This document shows positions 58,413-64,000 of a stretch of 64,000 nt of DNA, one piece after another. Position 1 is the stretch's first letter. Every line of letters begins with the position of its first letter. Where the stretch lies: positions 4,461 to 68,460 of the forward strand of contig DATGGU010000079.1 in assembly GCA_035308365.1 (NCBI GenBank). The letters are read 5' to 3'. The stretch comes from PALSA-505 sp035308365. GTDB lineage: Bacteria; Actinomycetota; Actinomycetes; Streptosporangiales; Streptosporangiaceae. Both the position numbers and the translations under genes were made by a program. Under the pieces are notes generated by a model that was not told the origin of the DNA, searched no databases, and saw only the letters and a program-made list of their open reading frames with translations.

Positions 58413-59099
58413 TCAGCCGCCGGGGTGGTTGCCGGGGCTGGGGTGGCGGAACTCGGCGCGCCAGCGGCGGGCGCCGGTGTCGCGCAGATCCTCGATCTCC
58501 ACCGGCTCCAGCACACCCTCGCCGATGGCGTCGATCTCCGCTCTGGTGAGCGGCCAGGGTGGGCCCTCGCCGGGGTCGTCGCGGGAGTCCCGGGCGCGGG
58601 CGTTGACGATCAGCGTTCCGCCCGGCGCCACCATGGGAGCGACGTTGCGGATCGCCGTGGCCCGGGGCGGGTCGGGCAGCGACTGCAGGGTCAGGCTCTC
58701 CACCACCAGGTCGAACGCCTGCCGCCAGGCGGCGGGCGGGTCGAGCAGGTCCGCGGTGACGTAGTCCACCGTGGTGAGCGGATACCGGCGGCGGGCCGTC
58801 CGGATCGCGCTGACCGAGATGTCGAAGGCGACCGTGACGAAGCCCAGCCCGGCGATGAACTCGGCGTCATCGCCCAGGCCGCAGCCGATGATGAGGGCCT
58901 GGCGGCCGTCACCTCGAAGCTCGCGCTCCTTCACCCACTCGACCAGCAGCCGGTGCGGCGCCCCGCGATCCCATGGCACCTCTGCCCGGCCGGTCTCGGC
59001 CTTGGCGTACAGCCGCTCGAACCAGGCCGTCGGGTCGCCCGCGCCGATCGCTTCGGCGGCGAGGACGTGGGCGTACTCGTCGGGGTCGGGCTTGTGCAT
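58413..59099 (-). CDS. Class I SAM methyltransferase (TPMT-like)
   Basis: 228 residues; ATG at 59099 abuts the TAA of the upstream lactonase-like gene with no gap. Thiopurine-methyltransferase-like sequence: WFERLYAKAETGRAEVPWDRGAPHRLLVEW, SAM motif I ALIIGCGLGDDAEFIAGLG (residues about 69-87), FDISVSAIRTARRR (motif II) and LVVESLTLQSLPD. Methylates small molecules; substrate unknown. Overlap suggests functional connection with the lactonase-like enzyme. Confidence 0.9.
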   Translation of the reverse strand: MHKPDPDEYAHVLAAEAIGAGDPTAWFERLYAKAETGRAEVPWDRGAPHRLLVEWVKERELRGDGRQALIIGCGLGDDAEFIAGLGFVTVAFDISVSAIRTARRRYPLTTVDYVTADLLDPPAAWRQAFDLVVESLTLQSLPDPPRATAIRNVAPMVAPGGTLIVNARARDSRDDPGEGPPWPLTRAEIDAIGEGVLEPVEIEDLRDTGARRWRAEFRHPSPGNHPGG

Positions 59100-59795
59100 T
59101 TACGGCTCCCAGATCGCGTGGTCGTGAGCGAAGACGACCCGCGCCGGGTCGAGTCGCTGTAGCCGGTCTATCCAGTGCGGGAAGTCTGGCAGCCCGGTCT
59201 GCTGATGGCCGCCGGCCCTGGCGCGCCAGGCAAGCACATCGGCGCTGTAGGCGGTGGCCGTGTCGTGGCTCTGCCCGGCGATGATGACGGTCCCGTCGGC
59301 GCGGCGGACGATGAGCGACTGATGGCCTGCGGTGTGCCCCGGTGTGGGCACGATCAGCACGCCGGGCAGCACCTCGGCCTCGCCGTCCAGCACCTCGTAG
59401 CGCAGGCCGGGCGCGTCCACGAGCTCGGGCAGCGTGTAGTCCGCAGCCGTCCGGGCGGTCTCCAGTTCGGTCCGCTGGGTGAAGATCGGCCGGTTGGGGA
59501 GGCCGGGATTCCCGCCGCAATGATCGAAGTGGAGGTGACAATTTACGACGCACCGGACGTCGCCGGTCCGCGCGCCCACCGCACTCAGCGCCGCACCGAG
59601 CGGCCGGCGCACCGGCTGGTAGTGCGCATCGACCTCGGGATGGCTGCCCATCCCGGTATCGAGCAGCAGCAGCCCGTCCGGATGGTCCACCAGGTAGCCC
59701 AGGCACGGCTCGACCCGGGAACGCCCGGTTCCCGTTTCCTCGGGTGGCCGGACAAAGTATCCGAGATCCACGCGCCGCACACCGATGTCGCCCAC
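59100..59795 (-). CDS. Metallo-beta-lactamase fold hydrolase (N-acyl homoserine lactonase-like)
   Basis: About 231 residues from a GTG at 59795 (an ATG at 59834 is also open). Zinc motif NCHLHFDHCGGNPG (HxHxDH), further His in TPGHTAGHQSLI (late His), Asp in TVIIAGQSHDTATA and the final His in VVFAHDHAIWEP. Lactonase-family arrangement; hydrolyses lactone or similar esters. Stop and next start touch (TAA ATG). The pair methyltransferase plus lactonase-like is an operon of unknown substrate. Confidence 0.9.
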   Translation of the reverse strand: MGDIGVRRVDLGYFVRPPEETGTGRSRVEPCLGYLVDHPDGLLLLDTGMGSHPEVDAHYQPVRRPLGAALSAVGARTGDVRCVVNCHLHFDHCGGNPGLPNRPIFTQRTELETARTAADYTLPELVDAPGLRYEVLDGEAEVLPGVLIVPTPGHTAGHQSLIVRRADGTVIIAGQSHDTATAYSADVLAWRARAGGHQQTGLPDFPHWIDRLQRLDPARVVFAHDHAIWEP

Positions 59796-59881
59796 CCCAG
59801 CAGTCTGCCGTATGAACCCCCACCGACCGGGCATATCACCGCAGGTCGCTGCCGTCTTCTGTGCGTAACGATGACCCGGCG

Positions 59882-59969
59882 GGTAAATGGTGCGCCGTTT
59901 CGCTATGGCCGGGCGGCCATTTACCGGACTAACGTATAGCTTTTGGGTAAATTGCCCAGAATGGCCGGT
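59882..59969. promoter_or_regulatory. GGTAAA/TTTACC site cluster upstream of an exported protein
   Basis: Inverted repeat GGTAAATGG (59882-59890) and CCATTTACC (59917-59925), plus further GGGTAAAT at 59945-59952 and CCGGTAAAC at about 59965. Precedes the gene at 59988 and follows the divergent lactonase gene start. Possible operator cluster; regulator unknown. Confidence 0.5.
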
Positions 59970-59987
59970 AAACAGGAGGTAGCAGCA

Positions 59988-60854
59988 GTGAGATTAGGTT
60001 CAGTATGGCGCGCCGGAGTGCTGGTGGCCACGGTCGGAACACTCGGCCTGAGCATCGCGGCGCCTGTCTCTGCCCATCCTGGAGCGGCACTGCCCAGCTA
60101 TCAGGGAGCGCCGCCGCCCAATTGGCCGGTGTTCCGCCAGTGCCCGGTGACGGCCACCCTCGCCCCGCCCGGCCTGGGCAAGGTGAAGATTTGCATCAAG
60201 GGCGTCGCGTCCGAAGGCACAATCAATATCGGCAGCCTGGACACCACGTTCCACGGTCCCGGGATCATCCAGGGCGGCACCGGCGCGATCGGCGCCCCGC
60301 CGAGCTGGGCCGACGCACTGGACGGACGTTCGTTCACCGCGCCCCAGCAGCTCATGGCCAAGCCGGTCCTGGCCGCCCTCGGCAATCCGCCGGGCGTGAA
60401 GCCGCCGGCCCAGTCACAGGTCTTCGTGCTGGCCCAGCAGGCCGGGCCGATCAGGGCCAGCTTCACCACCGGCGCGTCCGGGCTGGTCAACACCACCACG
60501 GTGCCGCTGTCGTTCCAGCTGCTCAACCCGCTGCTCGGTTCGCACTGTTTCGTCGGGACGGTCAGGCACCCGGTCGTGCTCAACCTGACAACGGGCACGT
60601 CCGGGACACTGACCGGAAACCTCGGCACCGTCGCCCTCGCGCACAAGGCCATCCTGTACACGACGGACACCGAGGTGGTCGACGGCACGTTCGCCGCCCC
60701 CGGTGCGACCGGCTGCGGCCCGGGTGGCCTATGGGACAGCGCGCTGGACACCAACAACGGGCTGCCGTCAGCGTCCGGCAACAACGAGGCCATTCTCTAC
60801 GGCAGCTTCGACCTGGCCCAGGCCAGCGACGTGAAGAAGCATCTGGGTGAATGA
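59988..60854 (+). CDS. Exported protein of unknown function (actinobacterial)
   Basis: 288 residues from a GTG at 59988 preceded by GGAGG (8 nt). Signal peptide: RLGSVWRAGVLVATVGTLGLSIAAPVSA, cleaved near SAHPGA. The rest is Gly/Thr/Pro-rich with no recognised domain: FRQCPVTATLAPPGLGKVKIC, VASEGTINIGSLDTTFHGPGIIQGGTGAIGAPPSW, SHCFVGTVRHPVVLNLTTGTSGTLTGNLG and a final ILYGSFDLAQASDVKKHLGE. Three to four Cys may form disulphides. Its last 8 nt overlap the DUF397 fragment. Probable secreted beta-rich protein. Confidence 0.8.
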   Translation: MRLGSVWRAGVLVATVGTLGLSIAAPVSAHPGAALPSYQGAPPPNWPVFRQCPVTATLAPPGLGKVKICIKGVASEGTINIGSLDTTFHGPGIIQGGTGAIGAPPSWADALDGRSFTAPQQLMAKPVLAALGNPPGVKPPAQSQVFVLAQQAGPIRASFTTGASGLVNTTTVPLSFQLLNPLLGSHCFVGTVRHPVVLNLTTGTSGTLTGNLGTVALAHKAILYTTDTEVVDGTFAAPGATGCGPGGLWDSALDTNNGLPSASGNNEAILYGSFDLAQASDVKKHLGE

Positions 60855-60969
60855 CGGCGCTCCGGCGGCCCGGGTGGCCGTGCGTGATTCCAAGGACCCG
60901 GCCGGTCCCGCTCTCGCCTTCACCCCGTCCGAATGGCGCGCGTTCACCCGCCACATCAAGACCACGTAG
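60847..60969 (+). pseudogene. Orphan C-terminal half of a DUF397 protein
   Basis: A 40-codon frame beginning at a GTG inside the preceding gene reads VAVRDSKDPAGPALAFTPSEWRAFTRHIKTT. This is the classic DUF397 C-terminus; the family N-terminal half (WRKSSYSN...CVEVA) is absent because the sequence upstream belongs to the exported protein. It is therefore a truncated relic rather than a complete gene. DUF397 proteins normally pair with XRE-type regulators; none is adjacent. Confidence 0.7.
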
Positions 60970-61136
60970 CGCGGGCCGGCGGGGCCGGACCAGAGCATTG
61001 ACTCTTTGAGCGCGATGCTCAACGGGGGCACCCAGTCGGACAGTCGGCGTTCGGCGCCAGCCGACCAGCCGGATGGCCGAGTGGGTCCCCCCCGCCCACT
61101 CCACACGTTCTCGTCAGTAGCGGTTACGATCGCTCG
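60970..61136. other. Gap with no recognised feature
   Basis: No gene or clear hairpin. Contains a GCCAGCCGACCAGCCGGATGGCC-like GC stretch (about 61060-61080) only. Ends at the stop of the convergent HTH gene. Confidence 0.3.
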
Positions 61137-61457
61137 TCACGCTTCTTGAAGAAGCCGCTCGAACTCCTCGCGCACGGCTTCATCCGGCTCAGACATCAAG
61201 GCTGCGCGGGCAGCCAGGACGCGGTCGGCGGTGCACAGGACCCGAAGCCGTGCTTCCGCAGCCGAGCTGGCATCTGCATTCCGCCGGTACTCAGCGAGCC
61301 AGGAAGCAACCTGTTCCCAGTCCCACACCTTCTCGCCACCCGAAGTAATCAGCGTGGGCGGGGGGAAGTAGCCCGGTCCGCGCCGGCCGGACGCCCACAG
61401 TCGTGCCGCCTCATGCGATACCCCGGCCCGGGCGGCGATGTCAGCAAGAGTCACCAT
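61137..61457 (-). CDS. Small HTH protein, unknown function
   Basis: 106 residues from the ATG at 61457 (the frame is open to 61478). The N-terminal helix-turn-helix MVTLADIAARAGVSHEAARLWASGRRGPGYFPPPTLITSGGEKVWDWEQVASWL resembles excisionase/MerR-type DNA-binding folds; the C-terminal half is helical and Glu/Arg-rich (VREEFERLLQEA). No partner recognised. Close to toxin-antitoxin genes, so it may be a regulator or accessory gene of that area. Confidence 0.6.
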   Translation of the reverse strand: MVTLADIAARAGVSHEAARLWASGRRGPGYFPPPTLITSGGEKVWDWEQVASWLAEYRRNADASSAAEARLRVLCTADRVLAARAALMSEPDEAVREEFERLLQEA

Positions 61458-61515
61458 GTTGTCGCATGCCACGCCCACAGGGCGATCCCAACATATCTGT
61501 CAACGTGATGTACGT

Positions 61516-61528
61516 CACACTCAGTGTG
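61516..61528. promoter_or_regulatory. Palindrome CACACT-C-AGTGTG
   Basis: Six-bp perfect arms in the gap between the HTH gene (minus) and the stop of the PIN toxin gene (minus). A neighbouring GTGATGTACGTCAC is also partly symmetric. Could be an operator for the HTH gene. Weak evidence. Confidence 0.35.
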
Positions 61529-61569
61529 TTCGGCTGTACTGCCCATGAACACTGGCGGCGCGACGATGA

Positions 61570-61992
61570 TCACAGCTCAGGGCTGGCGTGCGGAAGCCGA
61601 TCCAGCCGGCCGGACCGCACGACGTAGATGCGGGGGCCGGGCTGGGCCGTCGCCTCGTAAATGGCTCGCCTGTTGGCCAGGAAACGCTGGGCTATCTCGC
61701 CGGAGGTCAGGTCGCCTCTGGCGATGACGAAACACTGGGCCCGATGCTGGATGATCAGGTCGATCGTCGCCTGGCGGTAGCGGATGCGTTTGTCCTTCAT
61801 CAGGATCGGCCACTCATGCCCGGCCGCAGCGCGGATCCACTGGCTGTCCGTGAGCTGGCCGGGGCCGGGGTCGCCGTGGTGTTCGGCGAATGTCACCAGC
61901 TCCCATCCGGCCGCCCGGAGCCGGCTCGCCACGGCGAACCGGCCGAGGCTCCGGTCCAGGAAGAACTCAGGCCGCTGCACGGGTAGCGACAT
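61570..61992 (-). CDS. VapC45-like PIN toxin
   Basis: 140 residues from the ATG at 61992, which lies inside the antitoxin gene (26-bp overlap). PIN-like fold: FFLDRSLGRFAVASRLRAAGW (first acidic residue), FAEHHGD, DSQWIRAAAGHEWPILMKDKRIRYR and EIAQRFLANRR with an acidic pair. These match the VapC45 PIN-like domain family. Probable RNase toxin of a type II system. Paired with the upstream antitoxin. Confidence 0.8.
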   Translation of the reverse strand: MSLPVQRPEFFLDRSLGRFAVASRLRAAGWELVTFAEHHGDPGPGQLTDSQWIRAAAGHEWPILMKDKRIRYRQATIDLIIQHRAQCFVIARGDLTSGEIAQRFLANRRAIYEATAQPGPRIYVVRSGRLDRLPHASPEL

Positions 61993-62677
61993 CGACAGCG
62001 TCCTCAACCTCGGCCTGGGTCAGCCCGAACTCGGCAGCCACCGTCCCGGCCGCCTCCCCGGCCAGGCACAGTCCGACCACATCTTCCACGCCCGCCCCGC
62101 TCCGCACGAACCGTGGCCGCCCGAACGCGTGGCCGGCATCCATGGTCACCTCCGCGACCCGGTACTGCGGAAGCCGGATCACCTGCGCATACCCATCCGC
62201 CGCGAACTCCACCCACCGCAGATACCGCGACGCTGCCCTCTCCGTGAAGACCAGCTGGCTGCTCCGCACGACCACCAGCTCGGACGCGGCCCCGGGAGAG
62301 CCGTCGGCCCGCTGAGCGTAGTCGTACAGAAGCTCCGCCCCATCGGCATGCAGTCGCCTGCTGGCCAGCGCGTGCTCCACGCCCTGCTCGTGGCGCAGCG
62401 CATCGATCGCCGGGCGGACCCGCTGCAACGGCACCCCAGCGCGCCGGAATGCGGCCAGCGCATGGGCCTCAGCCAGACCGATGAACGGCAGGACTGCCCC
62501 GTGATGCCGGGCCGGCCGGATGGCCGTGATCACCGGCCCGGCCATGGCTGTCCTGCCGTCGGCCCGCCGCCACCGGTATCCGTAGGCCCAGTCCATCAGC
62601 GTCGAGGACGGCACGCCCAGATACCCGGCGGCCTCACCGACCCCGTACAGCGGCGTCGTGAACCGGTCGACACTCAC
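61967..62677 (-). CDS. VapB45-like antitoxin (HTH plus DUF433)
   Basis: 236 residues from a GTG at 62677. N-terminal HTH of VapB45 type (TTPLYGVGEAAGYLGVPSSTLMDWAYGYRWRRADG) then a long helical middle and a C-terminal DUF433 domain (LVVVRSSQLVFTERAASRYLRWVEFAADGYAQVIRLP ... FGRPRFVRSGAGVEDVVGLCLAGEAAGTVAAEFGLTQAEVEDAV). Encoded directly upstream of its toxin with overlapping ends, standard TA order. Neutralises toxin and likely autoregulates. Confidence 0.85.
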   Translation of the reverse strand: MSVDRFTTPLYGVGEAAGYLGVPSSTLMDWAYGYRWRRADGRTAMAGPVITAIRPARHHGAVLPFIGLAEAHALAAFRRAGVPLQRVRPAIDALRHEQGVEHALASRRLHADGAELLYDYAQRADGSPGAASELVVVRSSQLVFTERAASRYLRWVEFAADGYAQVIRLPQYRVAEVTMDAGHAFGRPRFVRSGAGVEDVVGLCLAGEAAGTVAAEFGLTQAEVEDAVDVATRAAA

Positions 62678-62836
62678 TCATTCACCCCAACCCGGAACTC
62701 TCCGTCATCTTCTCAGATCGACCAGTTCATGCTGCCCAGACGAAGCCACCCAGCTATCGCCTCAGCCCCGGCCCGCCGCTCTGGCTGGCCGTGTTACTGC
62801 CCTGCACTGTCACTGCACGGTGTTACCGTCGGATGC

Positions 62837-63130
62837 ATGGCTTACCCGTTGACTGCGGCTCAGATGCACCTAGGTGAACTCGTGGCCGAAGCGCGGCAAT
62901 CCCACCGCCCCATCACCATCAGCGAGCATGGCAAGCCGGTAGTCGCCCTGATCAATATCGATGACCTCGCCGACCTTGAGGACCGCGCCGCACTGGCCGC
63001 GCACCTGGCGGACAAGGCTGCCGGTCGCGGCGGGGTCAGCCTCGATGAACTGGATGCCGCACTCGACCGGATGGACGCGGAACCTTGTCATGAGCCTGAC
63101 CGTCGTCTTCCGGGCGACGGCGCTTCGTAA
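62837..63130 (+). CDS. Phd/YefM-family antitoxin
   Basis: 97 residues from the ATG at 62837. Typical start: MAYPLTAAQMHLGELVAEARQSHRPITISEHGKPVVALINIDDLADLED, a Phd/YefM DNA-binding and dimer domain; C-terminal toxin-binding tail rich in acidic residues (DKAAGRGGVSLDELDAALDRMDAEPC). The gene is intact, but its partner toxin is truncated. Overlaps the toxin fragment by 41 bp. Confidence 0.9.
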   Translation: MAYPLTAAQMHLGELVAEARQSHRPITISEHGKPVVALINIDDLADLEDRAALAAHLADKAAGRGGVSLDELDAALDRMDAEPCHEPDRRLPGDGAS

Positions 63131-63248
63131 TCTGGCTCGTATCCGCAGCGAGGATAAGGACCTGTTCGCCCGGACGCGGCGTGCTGTCACGTCGCTGGCT
63201 GACGAGGCAGCAACGGTGTACATCATCAACATCGGGGTCATCTCCTGA
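63090..63248 (+). pseudogene. RelE/ParE toxin with internal deletion
   Basis: 52 codons from the ATG at 63090: the N-terminal part MSLTVVFRATALRNLARIRSEDKDLFARTRRAVTSLADEA joins in frame to the C-terminal strand ATVYIINIGVIS. The usual middle of a RelE toxin (about 30-35 residues, including the catalytic-region strands such as WGSTGIYRLHRAGIRVLYEI) is missing. The reading frame and start are preserved, suggesting a single in-frame deletion. The encoded protein is unlikely to be toxic. The antitoxin may now act as an orphan regulator. Confidence 0.8.
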
Positions 63249-63273
63249 ATCCAGGGAACCGAGGCTGGCTGGG

Positions 63274-63299
63274 CGGTTGGCACACCTGTGTGCCAACCG
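63274..63299. terminator. Perfect 12-bp inverted repeat after the toxin fragment
   Basis: Arms CGGTTGGCACAC and GTGTGCCAACCG separated by two bases, at 63274-63299, 26 bp downstream of the RelE fragment and 78 bp upstream of the next gene. Too tight a loop for a typical terminator, so it may instead be a regulator operator; either reading is possible. The flanking sequence is AT-poorer. Confidence 0.6.
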
Positions 63300-63376
63300 C
63301 GTTCGAGCTTGAACCTCTGGTGTAACCCGGCCGTCTATCTAGTGTGGGTGATCAATCCAGGAAGGACAGTACCTAC

Positions 63377-63850
63377 ATGACCGTGCTGCGGTCGGCGGCG
63401 GAGCTCCAGGCTCTGCTCGGGGACCGGCCCGACCAGACGCATACGTACCAGATATCCCCGGCCAGCGCCGACGATGTCACTACATTTATCAGGTCACTTA
63501 ACTCAGGTCCGGTCATGCGTGACATGAGTGTGGCAGAAATCGAAGAACTCGCCAGGTACCTTGATATTCCACCTGGCGAGTTTTACGGGACATATTCTTT
63601 TTCCGATTGTTCCTGCACGGGTTGTGGTCGTCACCTGACCCTCATGGACATGGCCAAGACAGGGGTGGACCGGGGGTTTCACAGCAAGGAACAGCTCGCG
63701 GCGGTGCTGACGGGGAAAGCGGGGCAGTGGGTGACCGTCCGGGGCAGGGATGGCGGCCGGGAGATCAATTGCTCCGCCTGCGGCCAGGTGTGCGGCGCGT
63801 CCGCTATCAATTATCTGTGCTTCCCTGTCCAGTATTTCTACGCTTACTGA
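63377..63850 (+). CDS. Unknown protein with two zinc-knuckle-like Cys pairs and hydrophobic Tyr/Phe tail
   Basis: 157 residues from the ATG at 63377 (AGGACAG upstream). Internal part has lower GC than neighbours. First Cys cluster CSCTGCGRHLTL (about residues 79-90), second CSACGQVCGASA near residue 138, then the last 15 residues INYLCFPVQYFYAY. N-terminal helices LRSAAELQALLGDRPDQ and VAEIEELARYLDIPPGEFYGT. Cys pair spacing suits a treble-clef/zinc ribbon. No family recognised. The aromatic C-terminus after Cys-rich sequence is unusual. Confidence 0.75.
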   Translation: MTVLRSAAELQALLGDRPDQTHTYQISPASADDVTTFIRSLNSGPVMRDMSVAEIEELARYLDIPPGEFYGTYSFSDCSCTGCGRHLTLMDMAKTGVDRGFHSKEQLAAVLTGKAGQWVTVRGRDGGREINCSACGQVCGASAINYLCFPVQYFYAY

Positions 63851-63882
63851 CTCGTGGCCGCCCGGCCCGGTTCGTGGTTGAT

Positions 63883-64000
63883 TCAGCGATGGTGGATGTG
63901 CTTGCCGAACCGGGCCGCGGCGGCGGCGACGCACGGGGTCAGAACGGCCGCCAGCAGGACGAAGATGGGGATGACCGGGTGCGGTGCGCCGACCGGCGCG
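63883..64000 (-). CDS. C-terminal end of a membrane protein (partial)
   Basis: Only the last 38 codons lie in the window. The readable frame is APVGAPHPVIPIFVLLAAVLTPCVAAAAARFGKHIHHR, ending at TGA 63883-63885, one membrane helix followed by a basic tail. Convergent with the preceding gene. Family not recognisable from the fragment. Confidence 0.5.
   Translation of the reverse strand, partial: APVGAPHPVIPIFVLLAAVLTPCVAAAAARFGKHIHHR

Noticed and set aside
63503..63934. Minus-strand frame opposite the Cys-rich protein gene
   Set aside because: Lacks coding character; the plus-strand gene has a ribosome site and coherent Cys clusters.
1..64000. tRNA, rRNA and intact insertion sequences
   Set aside because: No cloverleaf-like tRNA ends, no rRNA motifs and no transposase or terminal inverted repeats were recognised by eye; a tRNAscan-type search would be decisive.

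Overview
The window is strongly GC-rich, with GC-biased third codon positions, frequent GTG/TTG starts and ATGA stop/start overlaps. It carries actinobacterial markers: a DUF574-type SAM methyltransferase, F420/LLM oxidoreductases, Eis-like GNAT, MocR regulator, DUF397 and DUF5996 proteins, a mycothiol-enzyme-like protein, and the aroC-aroK-aroB-aroQ ... pepQ-efp-nusB core order. It is a chromosomal segment of a filamentous-type actinomycete (Streptosporangiales or a relative seems likely; the genus cannot be fixed from the sequence alone). No tRNA, rRNA, CRISPR array or intact insertion sequence was seen.

Layout. 1-9.1 kb: a sugar ABC importer fragment (permease plus lipoprotein binding protein with a LacI-type operator), xdhC and a MocA-like nucleotidyltransferase (molybdenum cofactor supply), a SAM methyltransferase, an aldose epimerase, a DUF2877/AllH-like protein and a two-gene operon of unknown function. 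9.3-21.2 kb: the conserved aromatic/translation core aroC-aroK-aroB-aroQ-aroK2, then an LLM oxidoreductase, a dead glycoside hydrolase 9 fragment, a MocR-regulator/EamA-transporter/B3-B4 protein module with three copies of a 67-bp repeat between the divergent genes, and M24 peptidase-efp-nusB. 21.4-34.5 kb: a PadR-ABC-FtsX export operon, Eis-like acetyltransferase, PP2C phosphatase, GntR regulator, two membrane proteins with low-complexity tails, a NarL-type two-component system and a winged-helix/coiled-coil protein.

35-44.3 kb is a complete hopanoid operon: hpnC, hpnD, hpnE, a polyprenyl diphosphate synthase, squalene-hopene cyclase, one fused gene encoding HpnG phosphorylase plus IspH, and hpnH. 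It covers prenyl diphosphate supply, squalene formation through presqualene and hydroxysqualene, cyclisation, and attachment and trimming of the adenosyl side chain. Two GTGTCA/TGACAC operator-like sites, 60 bp apart, lie upstream.

44.3-60.9 kb is accessory: a frameshifted cysteine-rich exported protein, a TetR/hydrolase divergent pair with a well-defined operator-promoter, and an OmpR-type two-component system with its likely target (DUF5666 exported protein and FtsX/ATPase ABC transporter). The shared intergenic region there holds a 20-bp inverted pair of direct-repeat sites, and a decayed copy of the ABC cassette sits upstream. Exported hydrolase, Nudix, Asp-box protein, methyltransferase and lactonase-like genes follow. 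60.8-64 kb is a toxin-antitoxin area: an intact VapBC45-like pair, a Phd antitoxin with an internally deleted RelE toxin, an orphan DUF397 tail, and an unusual two-zinc-knuckle protein with a hydrophobic tail.
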